NCBI GenBank assembly: GCA_016931155.1
Contig: JAFGFJ010000010.1
Span: forward strand, 1-64,000
Length of the DNA stretch: 64,000 nucleotides
Direction of reading: 5' to 3'
From: Candidatus Dojkabacteria bacterium
GTDB lineage: Bacteria; Patescibacteria; Dojkabacteria; B142; JAFGFJ01
The notes under the pieces were generated by a model that saw only the letters and a program-made list of their open reading frames with translations, ran no database searches and was not told the origin of the DNA. Each line of letters begins with the position of its first letter. Positions within the stretch are counted from its first letter, which is position 1. Positions 53,968-64,000 of this stretch are shown one piece after another. The translations under genes and the position numbers were made by a program.

Positions 53968-55200
53968 ATGAGTCCTGATAATATCTCTGGAGATACTAAT
54001 GTGTCCGCAGCCCAAAGAAATAAGACAAAGAGAGAAGGAGAAAAAGCATCCTCTGAAAAGCCTACCAGAAGAGAAGAATTGCACATATTTAGGACTGCCT
54101 TGTTGTCTTCTGTTGGTACTATGCTGGCTACGGGGTGTTGCTGCGTCTGTGCAAGCTTAAGTCTGTATGATCTGACGGATGGATCAGTAAAGTCCGAGAG
54201 TCTGAGAGGATTGGTAGTCCCTGAACCAACGAGAACACCAACAGCAACACGTACTCCTCTGCCAACAGCAACATTCAACCCTACCGCTACCCTGGATAGC
54301 CGTCCGTCTTATGAAAGACAAGGATTTGAACTTGATAGAGATTGTCTGGAACATGCCATACCATTTACAAGAATAATAACTGACTTGCCTGAAGAGGAAG
54401 CTGAAGGTCTATCCGAAAAGATCCTTCCTTTCCTTCCTGAGGCTGTCAAAAATGATAATATTACAGATACGAAAACGAATGAAGGAACAGTCACATACGT
54501 ATATTCACGTGCCCTGAATGGAATTATCGCTTTTAGGGAAGTTGATGGGAAAGATCTGAATACATACAGTACAACTCTTGCATTATTAAGGTATAACAAG
54601 AAAACAAAAGATTTTGAATTGTTAAACAGTCTCTTTAAACCCCAACGAAACAATCAAGGAGGATGGGAATATCAGGTCCCGCCAGAGGATTTGAAAAATG
54701 AGGCTGAAGACAATCCTTATGACTATTTTTATGTTGCCCTTCAAGTTTTCCTGAATAATGGTTTTGATATAAAAAGTGAGTGGAAAAATGATCCACAAAT
54801 GGTTTTGGGAGAAACCATTGGAATAGAGCCGTTCAAATTAGAGAAACCTTCAAGGGCAGGATACCCAACAAAAACTCCAACTCCCCCTGAAAGTACAACA
54901 CAGGAGCCTAAAGCGACTCAGAGACCAGCAACCCAACAGCCGGAACCAACTCAAAGACCAACAGATATTCCTGTTCCTACAAGCCAGCCGGAACCAACTC
55001 AAAGACCAACAGACATTCCTATTCCATTATCGATAGCAATAGAAGACTTTTATTTCTACAAAAATATACCTTACTTTAGAATAGAAATTGACAAAATCCC
55101 CCAGAATTTCAGGCCGTTTTTTGAAGGATACAAACAAAAGAAGGGAAGGATTAGTATTTCTCAACAGTCTCTTTGGGAGATTATAAATAGCGTTAGTTAA
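53968..55200 (+). CDS. Membrane protein with Thr/Pro-rich linkers
   Basis: 410 residues. Cytoplasmic charged head (about 1-45), one membrane helix including GCCCVCASLSL (about 47-63), a Thr/Pro-rich linker, an outer folded domain (about 110-300), a second linker with two copies of QPEPTQRPTDIP (about 328-355) and a short C-terminal domain. The linkers look like cell-wall-spanning spacers. It is preceded by ATATAGTATAAT (53901-53912). It is followed after 17 nt by the PA14 gene, so both likely build one surface structure. Confidence 0.7.
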   Translation: MSPDNISGDTNVSAAQRNKTKREGEKASSEKPTRREELHIFRTALLSSVGTMLATGCCCVCASLSLYDLTDGSVKSESLRGLVVPEPTRTPTATRTPLPTATFNPTATLDSRPSYERQGFELDRDCLEHAIPFTRIITDLPEEEAEGLSEKILPFLPEAVKNDNITDTKTNEGTVTYVYSRALNGIIAFREVDGKDLNTYSTTLALLRYNKKTKDFELLNSLFKPQRNNQGGWEYQVPPEDLKNEAEDNPYDYFYVALQVFLNNGFDIKSEWKNDPQMVLGETIGIEPFKLEKPSRAGYPTKTPTPPESTTQEPKATQRPATQQPEPTQRPTDIPVPTSQPEPTQRPTDIPIPLSIAIEDFYFYKNIPYFRIEIDKIPQNFRPFFEGYKQKKGRISISQQSLWEIINSVS

Positions 55201-55217
55201 TTTTTATATTAAAAAAC

Positions 55218-57107
55218 ATGCAAAAAAAACATAAATTTCTAGCAAAGTTGATAGCAGGACTCACAGCTTTTAGCTTATTCGGGTTCACTATTATTTCAGT
55301 TACAAAACCTGAAAAGGTAAACGCTGTATTTGATGAATGCGCTCCAGATACTTTGTGCTTCTTTAAAGATGTAGCCGATTATTCGACAAACTCCTGGGAA
55401 GCAAATGCAGCAAATGGAATAGCAGGAACAGAACATGCATTTAGAATAGGAATCTGGAATACAACATCAGATCCAATTTCAAATGTAACAGTACAGGATA
55501 CCCTTCCTGGCGGACTTACATACATTCCTGGAACACTTACTGTTTTCCCGGAAGGAACCTATACTGATACCGATCTATTTGCAGGAGGAATAAATTTTGG
55601 AACCTTTGCAAGCGGTGATTCTATTCAGATGTCATTTAAAGTTGAAATTGATAACGTTTTCGTTCCAGGAAATTATTCTTATACTAACTCCGCTTCAGTA
55701 AGTGCAACGGGCGGATACAGTTCGAGTAACACAGCCACAATAAATGTAACTGTGGAAGATTTCCCTCAAGATTCAGGTCTCAACGCTTACTACTACAATA
55801 ACAAGACCCTGTTTGGATCCCCTACATTCACAAGGGTAGATCCAGTTGTTAATTCGCCTCAGCTTTCTTGGTCTCTTTTTGGAGGATCGGGAGGAGGACT
55901 TGGAGGTGATAACTTTTCAGTTAAGTGGGAAGGTCAGGTAATGTCAAACTGCTCAGGGCCAATCACAATAAAAACAAACAGCGATGACGGTTTGAGAGTC
56001 TTTTTGAACAATCAGTTGATCATCGACAAATGGTTTGACAGAGAACAACCCGTTCCTCTTGATTCTGCTGATGTAAATCTCACTGCTGGAACCTGGAACA
56101 ACATTCGAATTGATTACTATCAGCATGGAGGAGGCTCAATCGCCCAACTTTTCTGGAACTCTACTTGCCAGACAGGAGGAGCTGATCAGATTATCCCTCA
56201 GCAAAATTTGAGACAGACATATACCGGAGTTATAAATTATGGGCTGACAGGAGAATATTTCAATAATGAAAACCTTGCAGGAAGCGCTGTCCTGAATAGA
56301 ACTGACCTTGGAATCAACTTTAATTTCGACCTTGGAAGCCCTGCTCCTGGAGTAAATATTGACAAGTTCTCTATTAAGTGGACCGGAATGTTGACTACAG
56401 ATTATTCCGATACTTACAGATTCTGCACAACCAGCGATGATGGAACACGCCTCTGGATTGATGATGTAAACGTCATAGATCAATGGACTACTCACGGTCT
56501 GACAGAGTACTGCGGGAATATTGACCTGACAGCTGGAACGCACAATATCAGGATGGATTACTTTGATCATTATATTGACGCGGCCGTTGAATTGAGATGG
56601 AGTTCTCCAAGCCAGACAGGTGGAGTAAATGAATACATTCCTCTTGATAAGCTATACCCTATAGGTTATACAGGAAGCAACTTTGGATTGAATGTGGAAT
56701 TTTTTAATAACACTTCTTTTTCAGGAGTTCCTGTTTTGACAAGAGTTGAGGGACCAATACTTTTTGACTATGGAACCGGCTCTCCTCACCCTGTAGTAAA
56801 TTCCGACAATTTTTCAGTAAGATGGAGTGGGACACTTAAAGCATTGGAAACAGGAAATTACAACTTTATAGTTTACTCTGACGATGGAGTAAGAGTCACA
56901 ATTGACGGAGTCGTAAGAATTGATCATCTCGTGAATCAAAGTCTTTCAAGAACGGAGACGGGCCCAATCGCCTTGACAGCAGGAGATCACAGTATAGTTG
57001 TAGAATATTACGATAGTGCTGAAGCTGCGGGAATATTCTTTGTCTACACCACTCCAAGCAATGGAATGGAAAGAACTGTTCCGCTAAGCGTATTGCTACC
57101 AAACTAA
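55218..57107 (+). CDS. Secreted surface protein with DUF11-like domain and three PA14 domains
   Basis: 629 residues. Signal peptide (about 1-33, ending VNA), a beta-sandwich of the DUF11 type (about 45-180), and three PA14 domains (about 190-330, 345-480, 500-625), each with the YxxNxxL/F start and SDDG[LTV]R core. PA14 is a carbohydrate-binding module, so attachment to host or biofilm glycans is plausible. No sortase motif or C-terminal anchor. Confidence 0.9.
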   Translation: MQKKHKFLAKLIAGLTAFSLFGFTIISVTKPEKVNAVFDECAPDTLCFFKDVADYSTNSWEANAANGIAGTEHAFRIGIWNTTSDPISNVTVQDTLPGGLTYIPGTLTVFPEGTYTDTDLFAGGINFGTFASGDSIQMSFKVEIDNVFVPGNYSYTNSASVSATGGYSSSNTATINVTVEDFPQDSGLNAYYYNNKTLFGSPTFTRVDPVVNSPQLSWSLFGGSGGGLGGDNFSVKWEGQVMSNCSGPITIKTNSDDGLRVFLNNQLIIDKWFDREQPVPLDSADVNLTAGTWNNIRIDYYQHGGGSIAQLFWNSTCQTGGADQIIPQQNLRQTYTGVINYGLTGEYFNNENLAGSAVLNRTDLGINFNFDLGSPAPGVNIDKFSIKWTGMLTTDYSDTYRFCTTSDDGTRLWIDDVNVIDQWTTHGLTEYCGNIDLTAGTHNIRMDYFDHYIDAAVELRWSSPSQTGGVNEYIPLDKLYPIGYTGSNFGLNVEFFNNTSFSGVPVLTRVEGPILFDYGTGSPHPVVNSDNFSVRWSGTLKALETGNYNFIVYSDDGVRVTIDGVVRIDHLVNQSLSRTETGPIALTAGDHSIVVEYYDSAEAAGIFFVYTTPSNGMERTVPLSVLLPN

Positions 57108-57112
57108 AACAG

Positions 57113-57171
57113 AAGAGGTCGGTTTGAGTACTCCTTTGGCTTGTACATAGGCAGACAAAAACCGACCTCTT
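57113..57171 (+). terminator. Long-loop hairpin after the PA14 gene
   Basis: 13-bp inverted repeat AAGAGGTCGGTTT / AAACCGACCTCTT with a 33-nt loop, followed by a weak T-rich tail. Possibly a terminator of the 53968-57107 unit. Confidence 0.4.
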
Positions 57172-57208
57172 GTTATAAATATCCTGCATATTTATAAAAT
57201 AGCTTTCT

Positions 57209-58333
57209 ATGAGGAAAATAATAAATCAGAAATACCCCTTGGTATCAGTCCTTGTTGTGAATTACAATCAGCCCGACTATACAGTAGAGTGCTTGAATTC
57301 ACTTGCAGAACAGACCTACCCGAATATTGAAATAATTCTGATTGAGAATGGGTCGAATAGAAGTTCGGTTAAAAAAGTACGAAAATTTCTTGACGCCCTT
57401 CGGAGTAAAAATACTTCATACATCAAACAGATAATAGTTCTTCAAAACAAAACCAATCTTGGTTTTGCAACTCCAAATAATCAGGCCTTTGAAAAATCAA
57501 ACGGTGAATATATTTTTCTCCTAAATAACGATGCATACATCAAGAAAGATACGATAGAAAAAGCCATAAGCTACATGAAGAAAAACCCTAAAGTTGGAGT
57601 AGTACAAAACACTATTCTCCTTACTAAAAATCCAGGACTTACTGATTCAACAGGATCTTTTCTGACACGTACAGGCTTTCTTATTCATGAAGGTCACAAA
57701 GAAAAAATAACCAAAAGTAAAAAACCAAAAGAAGTTTTCAGTGTAAAAGGAGCAAGCATATTTATAAAAAGAAAGGTTATCGAAAAAGCAGGATATAAAG
57801 TTGAAAGCAAAGGTAGAGGAGCCGATCCCATCACGTCTGAATCAAGTTACAAAAAGGCGATTTTTGACCCAGACTACTTTGCATACTTTGAAGAAACAGA
57901 TTTCTGCTGGAGAGCAATCCTTGCAGGGTTTAAAGTAGTTTATCTGCCCAGGGGAATTACTTTTCACCAGCTTGGCAAGACAACGGAAAAGCAGAAATCG
58001 GGTCTCATTCAGTTCCATTCATTCAAAAACCGGCTAAACTCTCTTATTAAAAATCTTTCTTTCGTCAACCTCATTCTTATTCTACCTCTTCATCTTTTAA
58101 TAATAATTGTTTTGGCATTCGCTCATTTATTTGCTCTTAAATTTTCTTCATTTTTCGGAATTCTAAGAGCACTTTTGTGGAATCTTGTTCACCTCGTGCA
58201 TACTCTGAAAAAAAGAAGTATAGTACAAAAAAAAGTAAGGAGTGTAAAAGATAGTTACATTTTCTCAAAATTAGCGATGCGGTTTGATCTTAGTTGGGCA
58301 ATAAATTTCACAATTTCGTACGTAAAAAGTTAA
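57209..58333 (+). CDS. GT2 family glycosyltransferase
   Basis: 374 residues. GT-A fold with SVLVVNYNQPDYTVECLNSL, metal-binding NND in FLLNNDAYI (about 105) and the acceptor-site region EETDFCWRAILAG (about 230). A C-terminal membrane helix or hairpin (about 290-315) anchors it. Transfers a sugar to a lipid-linked or surface glycan; wbbL-type rhamnosyltransferases are the closest kind. Confidence 0.9.
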   Translation: MRKIINQKYPLVSVLVVNYNQPDYTVECLNSLAEQTYPNIEIILIENGSNRSSVKKVRKFLDALRSKNTSYIKQIIVLQNKTNLGFATPNNQAFEKSNGEYIFLLNNDAYIKKDTIEKAISYMKKNPKVGVVQNTILLTKNPGLTDSTGSFLTRTGFLIHEGHKEKITKSKKPKEVFSVKGASIFIKRKVIEKAGYKVESKGRGADPITSESSYKKAIFDPDYFAYFEETDFCWRAILAGFKVVYLPRGITFHQLGKTTEKQKSGLIQFHSFKNRLNSLIKNLSFVNLILILPLHLLIIIVLAFAHLFALKFSSFFGILRALLWNLVHLVHTLKKRSIVQKKVRSVKDSYIFSKLAMRFDLSWAINFTISYVKS

Positions 58334-58384
58334 TCATTTCTGTGGTATAATCGACCTATAATATTTTTCCTTTTCTGTATACTT

Positions 58385-61300
58385 TTGGCAAAGATTTTCG
58401 ATTTTTTTAAAAAAGCAGGAAACTCATTTTTTGAGTATTACAAAAATCACTACCTTCTTCTTGAAGTATTGATTATTGTGATCATTGGTCTTACCCCTCT
58501 TCTCTGGTTTAAGTCCTCAAATGAGATTTTAATTGGTCATGACAGCGGATTTCCTCTTGCTCCAATTGAATGGTTTAGTGGAAGATTTGAATCATGGACT
58601 GAAAAATACAACTTGGGAAGTGACCAGTCATTAGCATTTGGCAGTTTGCCAATTCATGGGATTGAAGCCGGATTATCAAAACTCGGGTTTTCTATTTTTA
58701 CAGTTCAGAAACTTGTTTTCATCTTCTGGTTTACACTTCCCGGTCTTTCAATGTATGCTCTCTCCCGCTATCTTATAGGAAAAGACAGAAAATATGCAGC
58801 ATTCAGAATATTTGCAAGCACTTTTTATATGCTCAACCACTTCCTTCTTCAAGGATGGTTCATCGCTGAAAGAACAAAATTTTCAATAATTGCTGCAACT
58901 CCGCTGACTGTTCTATTTTTGCTAAAAGGACTGGACAGAAAAATTACAAAACTGGAGTCAATTTTTGCAATCAATCTTATCCTTTTCTTCCTGAACGGGG
59001 GAGGAAGTGGATTTACTCTATACGGAGGTCTTATCCTTGTTATATCAGCAGTACTTCTAGGCTATTTAATAATAAAAAGGATAAGTTTTGGAAAATTACT
59101 TATGTACATCTTCGCATTTGGCTCTGTATTTTTTCTTATGCAGTCATACTGGATAATCCCCCAGATTTACTACGCTGTAAACAATTTTTCAAATGTTATT
59201 GCCACTTTTGGAGGCGACAATAACCTTATCACATGGGCAAATGAGATAAGCAAACACACAAGCCTATGGAATCTGGCAAGACTTCAAGGAGTACCTGACT
59301 GGTACGACAACCCTTCACATCCTTACTCAAACATATTTTTAACAAGTATATTTTTTAAAATAATTGGAATACTCACTCCAGTATTTGCCGGGGCAGGGTT
59401 TATCATCTATTCAAGAAAAAAAGAATTTAATAGACATCTGGTCTGGCTATTTATTCTTACTCTGTTTGCCCTTATTTTTACGGCAGGTACTCATCCACCA
59501 TTTGGATTTATCTACGAATTTATGCTTAAAAATGTTCCCTTTTTTTCGGTCTTCAGAACTCCTTTTTATAAGTTTGGTTATGCTCTTTGGTTTGCTTATT
59601 CAATACTTGTTCCTCTTACGATAAGTTATCTTTTCAGAGCAAAATTTGTTGATCTGAATTTCACTATCTCATCCAGTAAAGATCCAAAAAAGGTTTCAAT
59701 TCCATGGGAGATTGGCGGAGCAATTATTCTTACAGCAATCATTATTATCTACAACTATCCTTTCTTCGCCGGAAATTTTTTCAAATGGAGAGACCCGCTG
59801 ACAACAAAAGTTGATCTTCCAGGATACGTAATGGAATATGGGGAGTGGGCAAAAAATGAGCCCGCAGAAACAAGGATTCTCCTTCTTCCAAAACTCAATG
59901 AAGCAGAACCTGCAGATATTTACAATTGGGGCTACTACTCTCTTGAACCTTTACCTTCACTGCTTTCAAACACATCTATTGTCTCAAACAATTTCAACCT
60001 GACAATAAACCAGGAAGAAAAAGAAACTGTCAGTCTACTCTACGATTCCCTCAAAAGCTCTCCACAAACCTTTGACAACCTTGCAATAAGGCTTGGAATA
60101 AATAAAATACTTCTAAGAGAAGATTTTTTTTACAATTACGGAGGGAAAGATAACAACTCACCAGAAGATATGGAAAACCTGCTTGAACAGACTTCTTTTA
60201 AACAGGTAGAAAAATTTGGGGAATGGATTATTTACGAAAACCCTGCGGAGACAGAACAGGTAAAAACAATTGATAGCCCGATAGAAATCCAATACGAACA
60301 GACCACGAATCTGGAGATAATAAAAGCTATTCTCCAGGAAGTCAGGAATAAGCCATTTATCAGGACGGATATTATTAGCAACCCAACAGAAACTGAAACC
60401 GAAGAGCCAGATAAACTCATATTCCTCGACACAGCAAATCTCGCAAGTATAGACCCGAAAGATGGCAGCTTTACCTATGAAATCTTCAACAGGATGAACT
60501 CCCCGGAACTTGTTATAAATCCTGTCTCTATAAGTAGTGCAAGTTACAATGTCAGTGTTGAGAAAAATGCCGGAAAACTGATTATTCATTTCTCTACTCC
60601 GGAAATTATTATTGAGTATGCAAACGGAAGAAAAATTGTTCCCTCAAACCTATTCTCAAAAGAATTATACGTAAACACAAGTGGACAAAATATTGGAATA
60701 GTTATAAATGGGCAAATTTTTAAAACAGAAAACATAAACAATGGACAAATTGTGAAACTGGGATCAATTCAGTTCCTGCCTGGAGAAGAAATCCTTGACA
60801 TAGGAATTTTTGAAGAAAGCGAAGGGCAGGTACTACTTGGGCTTGATTTTGAGGATGACAATATTCGCGATAAAACCGGAAACTGTGGAGGTGAATCACA
60901 GAATGTTTCAAGCAAAGTTACACAATCTGAAGGCTCCCAAGGAAAATATTTGGAACTTAGTGCAAAGAACGCAGTTTCGTGCTTGAGACTTCCCCTTGAT
61001 CTCGCCAAAGAAAAAACTGTTTATAAATTAAGTTTTGATTATTTTATGCTTTCTGGTTCTTCTCCAAGTTTGTGCGTTCTACAACAGAGCGACACCGCAA
61101 GCAACTGTATCCCAGATATAACCGTAAACGAGGCTCAAAAGGGAAAATGGGAGAGCTACCAAACTGTTTTCGAGACAGAGGAAGACATCAAGAAACTTAT
61201 TCTTCACTTTTACGCAAAATCCGATCAAGAAGAGACCATTATTGCGTACGATAATATAAAACTCTCAAAGATAACTGACCTCGGATCCGGAAGCGTAACA

Positions 61301-62353
61301 GCTGGGGATCTTGCCAATCTATTTAAAGAGAAGACCATAGTCAAATTAAACGATTTTGGAGGGAACAGGTTAAAGCTCAGAACAGATATTTTTAGCAGCA
61401 ATGAGACAATTCAGGATGGATCATTTGAAAATGGACTTTGGGGAGGAGCTTCTGTGTGCGGAACTGATAGCAACAAAGAACCGGATGTCTTTGCTTCCTT
61501 TTCACAAGACCGAACTGAAGGAGAAAGGTCATTGAAGCTTGAGTCAAATTCGGGAACAGCTTGTGTCAGGAATAAAATTGAAAATTTCTCAAAAAACGCA
61601 GTATATAAAGTAAGCTTTGATTACAAAAATCTTGAAGGTGAAGCACCGAGATTCTGTTTACTTCAACTTGGATCCTCAAGGGAATGTCTCCCCTATGTGG
61701 AACTAAATAAAGCACAAAAGTGGCAGAATTATTCTGTCCATGTAATACCTGAAAATGACGCATCTGGTCTGGTTATCCATTTTTATTCAGATAAGGGAAG
61801 CAAAAATCTTTTTGATAATGTTATAGTTGAAAAAGTCGAAAGACCTTTTGGGCTTGGATATTTAAAAGAGTTCGCAGTTGAGCAAAGTCCAAAAGGTCTT
61901 GTCCAAACTTCTTTTACAAAAATAAGTGCTACAAAGTACAAAGTAAGAGTCAATAGTCTCAATGATTCATTTATTTTAGAGCTAAACCAGGCTTTTAATC
62001 CTGGCTGGAAAGCTTATGTTGCATCAGAAAAAAACAGTAAAATACCTGAGTTTTTCAAATTCCTTTTCGATAAACCTGTTCCAGAAAACAATCACTATGC
62101 AATAGATGAAATAAAGAACGGATGGTTAATTGAAAATGCTGGAACAGGAGTAGAGATCACTCTGGAGTATTTTCCCCAGAAGATTTTTGTAGTATCAGTA
62201 GTAATTTCAATAGTAGTATTTGTCACAGTCTTTATCACAACACTTTCTATTTTCCTGAAAAACAACTACCAGGCATTAAAAAAGACTCTATGGAAAGAAG
62301 ATAGACTGAAAGCACTTGGAAAGAAATTGGACAAAATTATCGTGGAGCCATAA
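58385..62353 (+). CDS. Large YfhO/GT-C-like membrane protein with two carbohydrate-binding-like modules
   Basis: 1,322 residues, TTG start (no ATG nearby; a TATACT precedes it directly). The first 480 residues hold 12 or more membrane helices with the acidic loop GHDSGFPLAP (about 55-64). The outer part contains two related jelly-roll modules (about 817-960 and 1005-1155), each with a Cys pair and a W(E/Q)(S/N)Y strand, then a YfhO-like NPGWKAY segment (about 1207) and a last membrane helix (about 1265-1290). It probably adds sugars to a lipid-linked glycan on the outer face. Confidence 0.85.
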   Translation: MAKIFDFFKKAGNSFFEYYKNHYLLLEVLIIVIIGLTPLLWFKSSNEILIGHDSGFPLAPIEWFSGRFESWTEKYNLGSDQSLAFGSLPIHGIEAGLSKLGFSIFTVQKLVFIFWFTLPGLSMYALSRYLIGKDRKYAAFRIFASTFYMLNHFLLQGWFIAERTKFSIIAATPLTVLFLLKGLDRKITKLESIFAINLILFFLNGGGSGFTLYGGLILVISAVLLGYLIIKRISFGKLLMYIFAFGSVFFLMQSYWIIPQIYYAVNNFSNVIATFGGDNNLITWANEISKHTSLWNLARLQGVPDWYDNPSHPYSNIFLTSIFFKIIGILTPVFAGAGFIIYSRKKEFNRHLVWLFILTLFALIFTAGTHPPFGFIYEFMLKNVPFFSVFRTPFYKFGYALWFAYSILVPLTISYLFRAKFVDLNFTISSSKDPKKVSIPWEIGGAIILTAIIIIYNYPFFAGNFFKWRDPLTTKVDLPGYVMEYGEWAKNEPAETRILLLPKLNEAEPADIYNWGYYSLEPLPSLLSNTSIVSNNFNLTINQEEKETVSLLYDSLKSSPQTFDNLAIRLGINKILLREDFFYNYGGKDNNSPEDMENLLEQTSFKQVEKFGEWIIYENPAETEQVKTIDSPIEIQYEQTTNLEIIKAILQEVRNKPFIRTDIISNPTETETEEPDKLIFLDTANLASIDPKDGSFTYEIFNRMNSPELVINPVSISSASYNVSVEKNAGKLIIHFSTPEIIIEYANGRKIVPSNLFSKELYVNTSGQNIGIVINGQIFKTENINNGQIVKLGSIQFLPGEEILDIGIFEESEGQVLLGLDFEDDNIRDKTGNCGGESQNVSSKVTQSEGSQGKYLELSAKNAVSCLRLPLDLAKEKTVYKLSFDYFMLSGSSPSLCVLQQSDTASNCIPDITVNEAQKGKWESYQTVFETEEDIKKLILHFYAKSDQEETIIAYDNIKLSKITDLGSGSVTAGDLANLFKEKTIVKLNDFGGNRLKLRTDIFSSNETIQDGSFENGLWGGASVCGTDSNKEPDVFASFSQDRTEGERSLKLESNSGTACVRNKIENFSKNAVYKVSFDYKNLEGEAPRFCLLQLGSSRECLPYVELNKAQKWQNYSVHVIPENDASGLVIHFYSDKGSKNLFDNVIVEKVERPFGLGYLKEFAVEQSPKGLVQTSFTKISATKYKVRVNSLNDSFILELNQAFNPGWKAYVASEKNSKIPEFFKFLFDKPVPENNHYAIDEIKNGWLIENAGTGVEITLEYFPQKIFVVSVVISIVVFVTVFITTLSIFLKNNYQALKKTLWKEDRLKALGKKLDKIIVEP

Positions 62354-62518
62354 ATAGTAAGTCCGTATTATCCTGTATTGTTTATAGCTTAATACTTCAA
62401 TCTCGTTATTTAATCAGTATCTCTACGATACGATATTTCCAAACACAGCAGATTCTCTGAATAGCGATAAATGACAGAAATGATTTTTTATTTCCTGAGA
62501 ATTTGTTTTAATCAATAC

Positions 62519-64000
62519 TCATGTTCTAAATACTCTATCTTTGTCCTCCTTTTTTTTTAATTTTCCCATCAAATATCCGATGCCAGCAACAGAAAATCTT
62601 AGACTATTATAAAATAGAACACCTAGAGCCAAATCAGGTCTCAAAATAAATCTATAAAACTTTCTCAAATACGCAGGCTTAATCGGTGACTTCTGTGCAA
62701 AAGTTAGCTCAGCCAACTTGCCTCCACTCCTTCTTTTCTCACCGACCATCGTCTTTCCATAAAAATAGTATTTGTTAATAATATCCTTTATAGTTCTTGG
62801 TTCCCCAAGATGCAGTTCCTTTTCCGTTATAAAGCCTAGCCTGAAATCCGCCTCTCTCAAACGATTGTAGATATCATAATCCTCTGCTGCAATAAGAGCC
62901 TCATCAAATCCTTCTACTTTTTCGAAAGCCTTTTTCGTTAAGAATCTTGGAGAAATATTGTGAGTATCATATTCCAGAAAATCCCTCTCGAATTTTCTGA
63001 TCTTTGCCCAATAACTGATCCTTGAATCTGATACATTATGTACTGCAATCATGTCGTATCCTCTTTCTTTTATACTCATTACAGCTGATTTCACAATATT
63101 TCCATTCAGCACTAAATCATCGTCAATAAAATACAAATACTTTCCACTTGCTACTTTTGCCCCTCTATTCTTCTGTGCCGATCTTCCTCTGTCTACCCAT
63201 TTGAGAACCTTAGCTCCAAATTGTTTGGCTATCTTCACACTGTTATCCTTTGATCCACCATCTACCACAATTATTTCAATATTTTTGTATGTCTGCTTCT
63301 TCACTGATTCAAGACACCTTTCTAGAAATTTTTCGGAATTGAGTACAGGAATAATTACAGAAACAAGTTCCTGACGTGAGAGATTAACCACTGCATCCAT
63401 ACCAAAATTATCTCTTATTTGAGAACCAGCAACATTTTCGTACAATTTTTCATAAACTATCTTTTCGAATTCATCAGCACTATCATCAAAACTAAATTTC
63501 TTACTATCTTTCAATCCACCGAGCTGCAATTTCTCATACAAGTCCTTATCCAGAAACAATCTTTTGGCCGCCGTTGCAAGGGAATCCGGAGTTCGTGTGA
63601 TCGTGAGAAGTCCATTTTTATAGTGCTTTATTGAATCCCTGAAACCGTAAACATTGTATGCGACAGTGGGAGTACCAAGCGCATTCGACTCATTTACAAC
63701 AAGCCCCCAACCTTCTTTCACTGAGGTGCCAAGATTCAGCCAAGAGCGGGAGATGAGAGCATCACGCTCATGATCCGGCAAGAATCCCACAAATTCTACA
63801 AAATTATCGAGTCGCAGCTCCCAGACTTTTTTCTTTAAAAACTCATAGTATGAACCTTGATTTCTGCCAAGAATGTAGAATTTAAGACGGGGAAAATCCT
63901 TTCTCAAGATATTCACTGCCTCAAGTTGATCTTCAACCCTTTTCATTCTGCGGATTCCTCCAAAATAAACAAGAGAGGGGAATTCCGTCTTCTGAGGAAG
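62519..64000 (-). CDS. GT4-GT2 fusion glycosyltransferase, 5' end outside window
   Basis: 494 codons visible; the frame is open past the right edge (FPSLVYFGGIRRMKR precedes the first internal ATG at 63946), so the gene is partial. The first part is the nucleotide-sugar half of a GT4 enzyme with the EGWGLVVNE motif (EX7E). The second part is a complete GT2 domain (SVIIPVLNSEKFLERCLES, DxD in YFIDDDLVL). Fusion of two transferases suggests sequential additions to one glycan. No terminator seen. Confidence 0.9.
   Translation of the reverse strand, partial: LPQKTEFPSLVYFGGIRRMKRVEDQLEAVNILRKDFPRLKFYILGRNQGSYYEFLKKKVWELRLDNFVEFVGFLPDHERDALISRSWLNLGTSVKEGWGLVVNESNALGTPTVAYNVYGFRDSIKHYKNGLLTITRTPDSLATAAKRLFLDKDLYEKLQLGGLKDSKKFSFDDSADEFEKIVYEKLYENVAGSQIRDNFGMDAVVNLSRQELVSVIIPVLNSEKFLERCLESVKKQTYKNIEIIVVDGGSKDNSVKIAKQFGAKVLKWVDRGRSAQKNRGAKVASGKYLYFIDDDLVLNGNIVKSAVMSIKERGYDMIAVHNVSDSRISYWAKIRKFERDFLEYDTHNISPRFLTKKAFEKVEGFDEALIAAEDYDIYNRLREADFRLGFITEKELHLGEPRTIKDIINKYYFYGKTMVGEKRRSGGKLAELTFAQKSPIKPAYLRKFYRFILRPDLALGVLFYNSLRFSVAGIGYLMGKLKKKEDKDRVFRT

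Overview
The window looks like a chromosomal segment of an uncultivated Patescibacteria/CPR bacterium (Microgenomates, Katanobacteria or Dojkabacteria-like; the sequence alone does not settle the phylum). Supporting signs are a homing group I intron in the 23S gene, a rewritten but covarying 530 loop in the 16S gene, AT-rich DNA, many small membrane proteins of CPR type, an archaeal-type ATP-dependent DNA ligase, runs of TrbC/VirB2-like pilin paralogues, and many genes with no Shine-Dalgarno sequence. TGA is used as a normal stop, so this is not one of the TGA-recoding CPR lineages.

Layout: 1-5.6 kb is an rRNA operon on the minus strand (promoter, boxA, 16S, tRNA-Ile(GAT), tRNA-Ala(TGC), 23S running off the left edge; 5S not in the window). 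The 23S carries a 688-nt intron at E. coli position 1917 with a LAGLIDADG gene. From 6 to 20 kb the minus strand holds small membrane proteins, ATP-dependent DNA ligase, an NAD(P)H oxidoreductase, a Fic protein with regulator-like neighbours, polA, ftsH, tRNA-Met and trpS under a T-box riboswitch. From 20 to 25.5 kb the plus strand holds a secreted protein, an HD hydrolase, a three-gene cassette ending in a histidine-kinase-like GHKL protein, a tyrosine recombinase and tRNA-Ile(TAT); tRNA-fMet and a DivIC/FtsL-like gene lie on the minus strand.

From 25.8 to 40 kb the minus strand carries a membrane protein, a VirD4/HerA-like ATPase, smpB, a PP2C-like/beta-propeller membrane protein, a PH-domain protein, a SpoIID protein and a YhaO/YhaN (Mre11/Rad50-like) pair. 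This block lies between direct repeats that resemble Xer dif sites. From 40.4 to 47.8 kb is a probable operon: a UvrD/RecB-type helicase-nuclease followed by six pilin-like genes with Cys-rich ectodomains, two of them apparently frameshifted at G runs. The helicase contains an in-frame 76-bp perfect-arm palindrome. A membrane-anchored ClpB/C-like AAA+ protein and a truncated AbiEii-like remnant follow.

From 51 to 64 kb is an envelope and glycan region: two GT-C/YfhO-like membrane proteins, a PA14-repeat surface protein, a Thr/Pro-linker membrane protein, a GT2 glycosyltransferase and a GT4-GT2 fusion cut by the right edge.

The most unusual items are the pilin-like array with its two G-run frameshifts, the palindromic in-frame insertion in the helicase, the dif-like repeats beside an odd Xer recombinase, the covarying 530 loop, and several strong -10 boxes 5-10 nt before start codons, which suggest leaderless mRNAs.
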